From positions 12,152,001 to 12,216,000 of the forward strand of contig JBANAY010000003.1 of the NCBI GenBank assembly GCA_037952775.1: a DNA stretch of 64,000 bases, in the 5' to 3' direction. Below the pieces are notes generated by a model. It saw nothing but the letters and a program-made list of their open reading frames with translations. It was not told the DNA's origin and did not search any database. This DNA is from Clonostachys chloroleuca. Its lineage: Eukaryota > Ascomycota > Sordariomycetes > Hypocreales > Bionectriaceae. Positions 55,372-64,000 of the stretch are shown here, in pieces. Position numbers and translations under genes: made by a program. The stretch's first letter is position 1. Each line of letters starts with the position of its first letter.

Positions 55372-57836
55372 CTACGCATAAGAATTTCCCATGTCGTGTT
55401 CCTAAAGTAAAGAAATGTGAGTACATATAGCGAAGATAGCGGGAGAAGTATTAAAAATATGTTGGAATGAGCGAGAGGAGAGCATACCTTGATGTAGTCG
55501 GGACCCTTCTCCTGATACTCCTCACGAGAGATCTTCGCTGCCTTCCACGCCGGTGTTCCCGCCCAGCCCGCTGCGCCCTTCCAGGCATCCAGCAGGGCGT
55601 CGTCTGCACGACGTACCTTGATTGGGGAGTCGGCAGGTAGCAGGGACCTGAGACCCTCGCGTACGCGCTCGTCAAAGTTCTGGAACAGCGTGTTACCGCC
55701 GGTAAGGAATATGTCTCGAAGGAAGTCCTCGTGGTTGGCGAATCCCGTGAGGCGCTGGTTGAGGATGTCGCCGGCGATGTCGATGAGGCCGGCCTGGTCG
55801 ACTCCCGCGATGGAGGGCCGGAAGACGACCTCGGGGACGCGGATGCGCTCGACGTTGAGATGGATCTGGTTCAACTCCGCCTGGGAGGCAGGGTCGAACG
55901 GGCGGGGCCCGCGGGCGAAGGCGTGCAGGAGGGACTTGGACCAGTCTGACTGGGCCTCGTGGGTCTGCTCGTAGTCGAAGTTTGGGTCGTACTTGAGGAG
56001 CTCCTGCTCGACGGACTTGAGGTTGGACATGAGGTCTTCCTCCTCCTGCTCGTCGTCGCTGTTCTCGCCTACGGCGATCTGGCGATATACACCCCAGTCG
56101 TCGTCGTTTGCTCCAAAGTTGTCGTCGTCTCCGCCGCGGCGTCGCTTCTTGCCGGGTTGGTCAGAAGCCAGGTTAGCGATGCTCTTCATGCGGATTTGCG
56201 AGGCGAGGGACTTGCGGTTTCCGAGGTCCTGCTTTAGGCGGTCGCGCTCCTTCATCTTCGCCAGGGTATCCGCATGGACCTGGCGCTTCTCATCCAGCCA
56301 GCCCTCCAGATCATTCTCCCGGCGCTCGTTATCCAGGCGCTCCTCTTCGGCGACGCGTGCCTTTTCAGCCTCTTTCTCAGCCTTGGCACGGGCTCGCGCC
56401 TCGTGGTTTGATTTCATAAGGCGCTGCTGCCGTTTCTGCTTGATCTGTGCCTCGTCGAGTTGGTCGTCGGGGATTTCCAACAGGCTGAAGTCCGGCTGCT
56501 CCTCGTTCTCCTCGGGGTCGCCGCCCACATCCTTAGTACGAGCCTTCTTTATGCCCTTTTCCAACTCTTTAATGATCTTCTCGAGCTCAGCCTCGTGTTT
56601 TATATCGTGGCTGTCGAGAAGTCGTCTCGTCTCCTTTTTGGTCTCGTCTACCAGTTTGCCCTGAAGCTGCTTGTAATATTCGAGATCCTGCTCCTTCTTC
56701 ATGAGCTTCTCGAGTCGCATCTTGGCCGCTTGCTCCTGCAGTCTCCGCCCGCTCTCCTTCTTGCGCTCCGCTATTCTTGCCAGCTCTTCCTCGCTTTTCT
56801 GTACGATGACCTCTTCGGTATATGGATATTGGATGACGATGTCGCGGTCTTCGAGACCCGTCCAGTCGAGGTAGCCCTTAAGCTCCTGGTCGTAGTCTCG
56901 CGATAGATAGCAGTACTCCTTTACCATGTGCTCTGCCTGGGAAGAGTTGAGCTTGCCCGTGAAAGCAGGATACTTTAGTCGGATGAGCTTCAACAGGAAT
57001 TCGGCCGAGTGGTAACCGCCCCAATTTAATCTTGTCGTCTGCCTCAGCAAGGCTTTCGAGTTGTAGACGGGTATGACGTGTGTAGATGTGTATGAAGACG
57101 ATATCACCAGACCGGTCGTGCCTTTGTTGTGTCTAAGGAGAAGAGGGAGTCGATGCCGTAGGCGAGAGATGGCGCTCCGTAGCATTCGAAGAGGATTTCC
57201 GTCATAGCTAGCGTTCCATTAGCCTCCATGTCTTGTAGTATTTCTTGGTTTCGTGATCTGGCATACATTTCCTGGAATAGGGGAGGTTTGCCACTGCCTC
57301 CGTCATGACGACCGGAGCATCGATGGAGCCATCAGCGTCGTTCATCCCAAGCTTCAGGAACACATAGTCGAGGACGTGCTCCATGGCATCCCAGTTGCTG
57401 ACGATCCCCGTCCCCGCCTCGAAAGCATTTCGGATGTGGCCTCGCGCTGTCGTGTCGGCGTAGCAGTCTGAGCCGGCAAAGGAGAAGGTCTTCCCCAGCT
57501 TGCGGTCGCGATACTTGGACATGATCGGGGGCATGCTGAAGCGCGGCTGCTTCTCGAAGGACCACCCTGCCCGTACCGCATGCGATCCTAGAAAGAAAGA
57601 ATTATCAATTGGTGTGCTCCTCTACGATGCGCGCGCCTCTGTGTCCAGGACCTACCATTGTCAATAACGATAGCGGCGCTGTCTGGTTGCTGGAGAGCCT
57701 TGCTGCGTCCGCCGGTTTCGGGCTCAATATATTTCTCGAATCGCGTCTCCTTTACGGGGAAGATCTTGGCTGGCGGATATGTTTTGGTGTCTGGCGGTGC
57801 TGCTGCGGCAGACTGGTCGATGGCGGAGGGAGCCAT
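55372..57836 (-). CDS. ARP5: Actin-related protein 5, INO80 complex (apparent 1-nt frame break)
   Basis: Exons 57836-57656, 57587-57267, 57207-55488 and 55401-55372 would encode about 750 residues. Arp5 with Ies6 forms the INO80 module that grips the nucleosome. Actin-fold motifs: AAIVIDNGSHAVRAGW, GTGIVSNWDAMEHVLDY, MTEILFECYGAPSLAYGIDS, TTGLVISSSYTSTHVIPVYN, and FLTGGNTLFQNFDERV near the end. A large charged coiled-coil insertion (KKESGRRLQEQAAKMRLEK onward) is typical of Arp5. Between GIDSLFS and RHNKGTTGLV, at about 57132-57138, the frame changes by one base: the reading needs one more nucleotide where TCCTTAGAC is found. No intron explains it. The final exon gives YIKEHDMGNSYA. Either a sequence error or a damaged gene; the first is more likely because everything else is intact. 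Confidence 0.88.
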
Positions 57837-58361
57837 TGTGATGAGAAGCGAGGGAGGTGTCCAAGATGAAACGAAGCAAGAATGGTCTCGGATACTAGGT
57901 CGATGTCATGGTTTGAAATGAGGAGCAGCGGTTGGTGCCGTGAACAGGATGGAATTGGATGGTCGGGGGTTTAAGTGCCAATTGGAGGGAAAGAGAGTGC
58001 ACTGGTTGGAAATTTCGCCGCCTGATATTCGGCTGCACGAGGCTGTCTGAGGTCACTTATTTATTACTGCGGCTACCTGTGGGATAGTGTTTACAGAGAA
58101 GAGCATGATAAGATCGCTCAATTACTGCACAAACCCCCGCCAAATAATACATTGTGCTGCTTCAAAGATTCGGACATTTTGGCGAATGACGGCCAGTTTC
58201 ATATTGAAAGGCAAGGGGTCCTAATCTTGGGGCTCATTCGATAATCATCATTCATTGAAGCTACCTACTTATGGTAAGCTAAGCAGGTGTTTCTGTTCCC
58301 ACGCGCGTCGCGGACAGGCCCAACAGGCCATCCAAACATCGATTCTCTTCCTGCCACCATG
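57837..58361. other. Intergenic, ARP5 promoter region
   Basis: Between DAD4 stop and ARP5 start, both minus strand. No coding signal. Confidence 0.55.
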
Positions 58362-58827
58362 CTATGAGGGTGGTTTAAGATTATCCGTAGCTACAGTCCA
58401 AGATCCATTAGTTTTGTGCCTTATTATTCTGCCTTTCGATCACCATGGTGTGGACGAACCTTCAAGGTGAAACAAGACGTTGGACTGGTAGTTCTTGAAC
58501 ATCTGAGCGACGAGCTCAACATTCATGTTCTCGACGTTGATCTCCTGCAGAATCCAAGAGGTTAGTTTCCGAAACACATGCATGAAAAAGTGATAATTAC
58601 CTGAAGACTCTTGTTCATAACAATGACGGCTTCGTTGAGCTTTTCCTGTTCCACAGTCTCAGTTCTGGGCAGTTGCATCAAGTAGAGATGTACCTACTAC
58701 GTTGGTAATGATACGTGAGAGCAGGAGGTTCTGCTGGTGCTCGTGAGGGCTCTCCTATTACAAAGCATGTTAGAATGCATGAGAGTCATAGAGAAACCGA
58801 ATGCGCCGAGAAGAGGTCGCGTACCAT
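58362..58827 (-). CDS. DAD4: DASH complex subunit Dad4
   Basis: Five tiny exons (58827-58825, 58754-58701, 58645-58601, 58544-58460, 58390-58362) total 216 nt, a 71-residue protein, close to the 72 residues of yeast Dad4. DASH forms rings or arcs that couple kinetochores to microtubules. The spliced product starts [19 protein letters not shown], continues [20 protein letters not shown] and [20 protein letters not shown], and ends NLKPPS; this matches the family along its whole length. All five exons keep frame with GT..AG borders. The first exon is only the ATG codon. If the last intron is retained, the protein would end HLEGSSTPW instead. Divergent from IES6 with 344 bp between starts. Confidence 0.9.
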
Positions 58828-59171
58828 CGTTGCAGCCTTGGGATACCTGTCAACGGTGATTTAGTAGGTGATTTGTGATGTCGCTGTTGTCGGATGCGCA
58901 TGGTGAAGCTGCTACTAATAGGCTATGTACTTTAATCACTAACATTTACCAGGCTTATCCGCTCCCGTATCAGATAAGCTCTTGGGTATCTCGCGACCTT
59001 GGTCCTGTCCGCGTTTCCTCACATCCGATCGGGGCCCAGTTACAAGCCTCAGTATCCCTCCACGCCAGCGAACCAAACTTTTTTGCCATTTTCACACGAG
59101 TTCTATTTCTTACCAGAGAATTTTCGCGTACCGCTTCCCAACAACTCCCTCCACTCTACTACTGACCGACA
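58828..59171. promoter_or_regulatory. Divergent promoter region DAD4 / IES6
   Basis: 344 bp between two divergent ATGs; CT-rich on the plus strand before the IES6 start. It must serve both genes; no specific site identified. Confidence 0.45.
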
Positions 59172-59744
59172 ATGGCTGCACCTACCGAGGCGCAGATTGC
59201 ACACCAGCAGCTCATCGAGCAGCTCGACATCCATTCCATTCACAAAAACTTCCGCAACCCAAATTGGCGGCCGAACCAGCGCAGGAACAAGAACCTCAAG
59301 GCAATCGTTGGGGACGCATCACGAAGAGAAGCATCCGCCCTCGCCACCCCCCAAGACATGAGCGGCGACGCGACACCAGCCGACGATGGGCTCTCCACCA
59401 GTGGCACGACGACGCCAGCCAACAGTAGCAGCGGCAGCAACCCTCCCAACCTAGCGCAGGCATCTAGGAGTCTGTCCAAGCTGGTTCTCGAGAAGAGCTT
59501 GAAGCCCTCCAACGGGGCTGCTGTTTCAGCGCCCACCGCCACGTACACCAACATCGAATCCGCGCCCTCGCTTTCGCACTCGAAGCACTACTGCGACATC
59601 ACAGGCCTGCCGGCTCCGTATCTAGATCCCAAGACTCGCTTGAGGTACCACAACGGGGAGGTCTTTGGACTTATTCGTTCGATTCCACAAACGACAGCAG
59701 AGCAATTCCTCGAAGCTCGTGGCGCCCATACTATCCTGAAATGA
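59172..59744 (+). CDS. IES6: INO80 complex subunit Ies6 (YL1-C domain)
   Basis: Single exon, 190 residues. Ies6 binds Arp5 and is needed for Arp5 incorporation and nucleosome sliding by INO80. N-terminal conserved part HKNFRNPNWRPNQRRNKNLK (about 25-45), a Ser/Thr/Ala-rich linker (50-130), and the YL1-C domain (about 137-180; HYCDITGLPAPYLDPKTRLR, then YHNGEVFGLIRSI). Length agrees with family members. Its partner gene ARP5 lies 1.3 kb away on the other strand, with only DAD4 between. Confidence 0.94.
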   Translation: MAAPTEAQIAHQQLIEQLDIHSIHKNFRNPNWRPNQRRNKNLKAIVGDASRREASALATPQDMSGDATPADDGLSTSGTTTPANSSSGSNPPNLAQASRSLSKLVLEKSLKPSNGAAVSAPTATYTNIESAPSLSHSKHYCDITGLPAPYLDPKTRLRYHNGEVFGLIRSIPQTTAEQFLEARGAHTILK

Positions 59745-61779
59745 TTGGACGATAGCAAGTCACCGTACGGATGGGTTGGGGTTATACGATTATCTAAATG
59801 GAACCTTCTTTTCCTACATCTACCTACGCATTCACGATCTACAAAGGAAGGAAAGGGGGGGATGGTGGGCATGTTCGACCAACAAAGTCAAGCTTCAGCT
59901 ATGCACCCGACACCTTTCGACGACGGGATGGCAAATGACGCTCCGGCTTAATCGTGATCGTGAATGGGTTTGTTCTCCGCCTAGGATGACAGAATACCGA
60001 GAACGTATGGAGTGACGATTCTCAGTTGCCGAAGCTTGACGCTTCGACCGTCGCGGCAGGTAATGACGAGGAAGGATATAGTGGTAGCAATAGCAGTCGG
60101 GGGGATCAGTATGAGCTTGCTTCCAGCTCAGATTCGAGAGCAAATACCAGCTATCATACTTACCTTGTTTTTTTTTCCTCATTGCAGTATGTTGACCTCT
60201 TAATGAACACGAGAAGGTAGATTTAATGATAAAACACTTTGCAGTGCCATACATGTTGTGCTTTGTGAGCGGGCATCGCGTTGAATACGAATCCGACGAA
60301 ACCTGCGACAATCGCAGTTTTGTGTGTGAAGAACTTCAGACGAGCTCAGAGAAAATCGATGCGTCGGCGTATTTTAGCTGAACCAACCAGCCAATCAGAG
60401 CAGCCCAAAACCTCCTACATCTCATGTAAATCCACTTAAGATTGGTACTCGATTCACCATGGGTCCCTAAGTGACGCCGCTTTTGCATTAGACATAGGAC
60501 ACATTAAAGATATGCATTTGCACAAGCCAGTCTTTTCTTTTTCCTATTTACCTCGGTCGCCGATAATTGTTAATAAAGTGTAGCTGGCTTTCCATCAGAT
60601 GCTAGCCAATCGGTTGTGAAATGGTACCGAAAGCACTAGGAACCCAAAATCGAAAGGCCAATTTTCTAGCAAGCCTATACGAAGAAGACATTCACAGATC
60701 CCATGGCATATCCATGCATGTATAAATCTCAATTTCGCATCACAGGAGCTCTTGATATTATTCTGCTAAACCCAAAGTGGCCATATGTTCCTGTTCAACT
60801 TTGGATGATTTGCTACTTTGCTTCTGAGAGCTATTCCTGGATCTGAGCTCTATATATTGACAGGTATTGTATTGAATTTTTCCGCTAGGCATTGAAGCAG
60901 GCTTGAGCGAATACCTTTTCGGCGAGTTCTCGCTATAGATTCCCGAAATCTTCTTCCCTTAAGAAGCCAAATACGCACAGTTTATGGTACCAGTTGAGGC
61001 TCTTCCCGGTGGTTGGTTTGTATTCCCAACACTGGAGCTGCTGCACTAGGCTACTGGCCTATTTCACCTGCGACGGTGATGAATGATGATATATATTGTC
61101 TCTAGACTCTTATATTCCCTATTTGAAACTCAGACTGAGAGTGGATCGAAAGGAAGAATCAACAAGATACACTAGTACATCATGAATGAGAAGGACTATG
61201 CGACATTTTGACCATCAAGTTTGGAGGGAAGACAGCAGCCAGATCAGTGGGTATCTGAAGGCTTCAAGAATCACCATCTGCCCACTCTCAACCAGAGTTC
61301 GTGTGGACTTCAGTGCCAGCTTCAGTAGATCGCGAGAAACGCATTTTCAAGAAAAACCTTTTTCGGATTTCTAGAAACCGCCTCAAATGCCACAGCGAGA
61401 TTCGCTTACTCTCCCTGATGTCTCATTTCCGTGTGCGGTGCAGGACCAAACTGCTGACTAAGTCCCGAGATAGGCCTCAGCAAGAGCGGCAAGGATCTAT
61501 TCCGAGATTGGCAACGCGAGAGTCCCCATGACGGCCAGGGTCCTGCACCACAGAACCGTTCTGCTGTATCAGGCCCCCTTTGACGATCATTTGCGAAGCC
61601 ACCAAACGTCTCTTGTCCGCATTGCTTTCGTATTTTCTTTCCTTCCTCTGACTTTCTCTTCCATAATTGTAACCGGCGCATTGGCTCTCGCAGATCCGAT
61701 CCCTTCCTCCAACGCCAAATACGTCATCCATTACCGCCAGCCCTAGAAATTAATTCAACAGCCAGAAAGACTCGCCAAG
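59745..61779. other. Intergenic, 2 kb, no supported gene
   Basis: Plus-strand genes flank it on both sides. Short frames at 59895-60311 and 61406-61731 lack motifs. AT-rich toward the middle. Confidence 0.55.
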
Positions 61780-62531
61780 ATGTCGATGTGGCTCTCAGAT
61801 TCCCAGAGTACGTTTCACCAACCCACCATGAAGCTCCGACAAACCCGCCAGGACGGCCGGGCTGCTTCCGCTGAAGAACAACTCCCTATTCATGATTCTA
61901 ACCTTTGCTTGCGACAGAAATTGGAGTGGTGTTTTGCTCCGGAGGTATGTAGGCCTCGCGCACGCGACCGGCGCAAAGTGCATACAGGGCCAAGGGTCTC
62001 GCTAAACCTCACGAATTGCAGGCGGCTTCTTCCTTATCGGAGGTGTGATGCTATTCTTTGACCGAGCTATGTAAGCTATGCGATCACCACTCTAGGAGTC
62101 ACTAGCTTCGTCCTCTCGTGCTAACCACATTTCTTACCTAGGTTGGCTATGGGAAATGTACGATCCTGATCCTTTCCTCCTCTCACAACTTATAGTTCGA
62201 ATCTAACCCTCCCCGCTTCTTCCGACGACAACAGATTCTTTTCCTCATCGGCCTGACGATCATAATCGGACCCCAGAAGACCCTCCTCTTCTTCGCTCGG
62301 AAACAAAAAGCAAAAGGCACAGCAGCCTTCTTCGGCGGCCTACTACTCATCCTCCTCCGGTGGACGTTCATCGGGTTCCTAGTCGAGGCATACGGCATAG
62401 CCATTCTCTTTGGCGACTTCCTGGGAACAATCGCCAGCTTTGCGCGGGGCTTGCCAGTCGTGGGGCCCTACATTGGCACGGCTGTCGACAGCGCAGGCCT
62501 TGGACGACGAAACGCGGAGCTGCCAGTTTGA
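61780..62531 (+). CDS. GOT1: Golgi transport protein Got1
   Basis: Five exons (61780-61807, 61918-61944, 62022-62070, 62142-62157, 62235-62531) encode 138 residues, the same length as yeast Got1. Got1 is a tetraspanning membrane protein of ER-to-Golgi and late Golgi vesicle transport. Four hydrophobic segments are seen: IGVVFCSGGGFFLIGGVMLF, ILFLIGLTIIIG, GTAAFFGGLLLILLRWTFIG and YGIAILFGDFLGTIASF; the loop GPQKTLLFFARKQKAKGTAA is conserved. Start context MSMWLSDSQKIG fits the family. Exon 4 has only 16 bases. Confidence 0.93.
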
Positions 62532-63186
62532 AGAGGAGGATGGAACATCATCCAGGAAGGCGTAAATAGTCTCGTCGGAGATATTTGTCTGTGTGCTCTA
62601 CGATCATTCGGCTCGAAAACGGTCATTACAAGGTAGAAGGCGGAGTTCTGGAAATTGGCTAGGTCCAAAAGCTGGCGACATTGGCGTTGTGATAGAAGCT
62701 TCTCTATGAATTACATGGGAAGGGAAATTTCACTGTATTGTATTGGGAGACGAGGTGTACTAAGAACCCCACGAGAAAGGTACTTTCAGGGCTAGAGGTC
62801 CTTTCATGTTCAGTATATGGAACTGGGTTGCCGGGACCTTGAAAGCAATGGGAGACATGCTTGGCATTTGGACGGTGAACTTGCTTATTTGGATATGTAT
62901 GAAGGGCAGCTGCTTGATATATGCAGAATCTTGACAGAGACCTCAACAGGAGGCGTCATGCCACGAAATCAAGAACGAAGACAAATCTCTCTCGCCACCT
63001 GCTTCCATCATTGTGTCAACCGCACTCTCTTCACGTAATAGCCATTCTGGCGAGCTATTTCGTACACCAACTAGAAACCCAACCAGCGCAGGGTATTTAG
63101 TGCTGTGAAGTTTCACAGCCTTCGCTCACCCCTTTCCCAGTATCAATACTTCCCCAAGCTGCCTCCGAGTCCCTTACGTCCCAAGT
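62532..63186. other. Convergent spacer GOT1 / profilin
   Basis: 3' flanks of both genes; no coding signal. Confidence 0.6.
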
Positions 63187-63961
63187 CTAGTAACCCTGGC
63201 CGATAAGGTAGTCAGCGAGGCCCTCAACAGTCGAGGTAGCGTTTCCGGCGACACCAGTCTCGGGGTGGTGAGCAACGATGATGGCCTGCTTCGTCTTGGC
63301 AATAGCGACTCCGGTTCGGCCCTGTTTCTTGAGTTAGCCACCGCCATACAATACACGACCAAACCAAACCGGGGGTTGGCAGGTTTGACGCATGGGTTAG
63401 GGTGGGTGGTATCTCACAGATCGGGCGTAGATGCTTCGGTCCTCAGCTCGGGCCAGGACGAACCGGGTACCAGCAACATAGAGACCTTCAGCGAAGGCCT
63501 TGTCCTTAGCAGCAGCGTCGCCGCTGACAATGCTGGAAATGGCCTTCATTTCCTCGGGCTTGAGCTATTCGGCAAGAATTGTTAGTCGAGTGCTCCCATC
63601 CATCGCTCATACCCTGTGGAAAAGAGAAGATACGGGAGATTCCCTCCACTCCATTGCCTCGTAGGATATCGTACCTGGAAGTCGGCTGAAGCGGCCCAGG
63701 CGCTGTCGCCAGCAGCACTAATGATGGCGCCCTTGTCGACATGGCCGGTAGCGATGAGGCTAGAAACTCTTAATCAATACCGAAGGACTCGCATAGGTCA
63801 GACAATACGGGAGCACCCCGCGTCCATCTGGGAAGAGTATTCGGTGCATGGGAATTTACCTAGTGTCGACGTATGCTATTTGGAGGGGAAGTTAGCGGGA
63901 GAGCAAATCGAAGGTGGGGTGAGGAGCTCAGCTGAGCGCTTTGCGTACCTTGCCAGGACAT
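63187..63961 (-). CDS. Profilin
   Basis: Five exons (63961-63949, 63875-63860, 63759-63675, 63564-63418, 63321-63187) give 131 residues. Profilin binds G-actin, polyproline and phosphoinositides and feeds formin-driven actin assembly. The start MSWQAYVDTSLIATGHVDKG contains the WQAYVD N-terminal signature; the middle has DSAWAASADFQ and GRTGVAIAKTKQAIIVAHHP; the end is TVEGLADYLIGQGY. Length is exactly in the usual range of about 126-131. The first three exons are short (13, 16 and 85 nt), which is common for fungal actin-cytoskeleton genes. The promoter is outside the window. Confidence 0.95.
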
Positions 63962-64000
63962 GATGAAGGTAATTAGTGGAAAGGGCGAGGGAGTAGGATA

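Noticed and set aside
55618..56906. Long plus-strand frames across ARP5
   Set aside because: Antisense shadows of the Arp5 exon, which has clear actin-family motifs.

Overview
The window is nuclear DNA of a filamentous ascomycete (Pezizomycotina; class Sordariomycetes is my best guess, at low confidence). The basis is: short spliceosomal introns (about 50-80 nt, GT..AG, branch-like CTAAC/CTGAC), monocistronic genes on both strands, and fungal-specific families (DUF3112, kapC-type bZIP, NCA2, Dad4, Ies6, SSU1). I see no bacterial, organellar, viral or CRISPR signal and no convincing tRNA or rRNA gene. Gene models were spliced by hand by matching reading frame, splice sites and conserved family motifs.

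Left part (1-29.8 kb), mostly conserved housekeeping genes: a GILT-type thiol reductase (+) overlapping tail to tail with the scavenger decapping enzyme DcpS (-); a membrane-anchored SH3 protein (-); a DUF3112 seven-helix protein (+); the PP2A catalytic subunit (-); exocyst subunit Exo84 (-) divergent from mitochondrial import receptor Tom20 (+); TYW1 of wybutosine synthesis (-); a divergent pair of sulfite exporter SSU1 (-) and cysteine dioxygenase (+), which together form a cysteine-to-sulfite disposal route; an HLTF/Rad5-like HIRAN-SNF2-RING protein (+); and an unrecognised protein (-).

Middle part (29.9-37 kb), an accessory, gene-poor and repeat-rich stretch: a compound minisatellite beside a small collagen-repeat membrane protein, diverged direct duplications, a tiny Ala/Pro-rich spliced gene candidate, and about 1.3-1.5 kb stretches with no long open frame on either strand. 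It looks fast-evolving and I cannot assign any described system to it.

Right part (37-64 kb): NCA2 (-), ERG25 sterol C4-methyl oxidase (+), a mitochondrial pterin-carbinolamine dehydratase (-), a very repetitive lysine-rich secreted protein (+, with a frame break), an orphan protein (-) with a decayed second copy on the other side of a COG1228-type amidohydrolase (+), the bZIP factor kapC (+), then ARP5 (-, with an apparent one-base frame break), the 71-residue DASH subunit DAD4 (-) and IES6 (+), and finally GOT1 (+) and profilin (-). Arp5 and Ies6 form one module of the INO80 remodeller, so their closeness here is notable.
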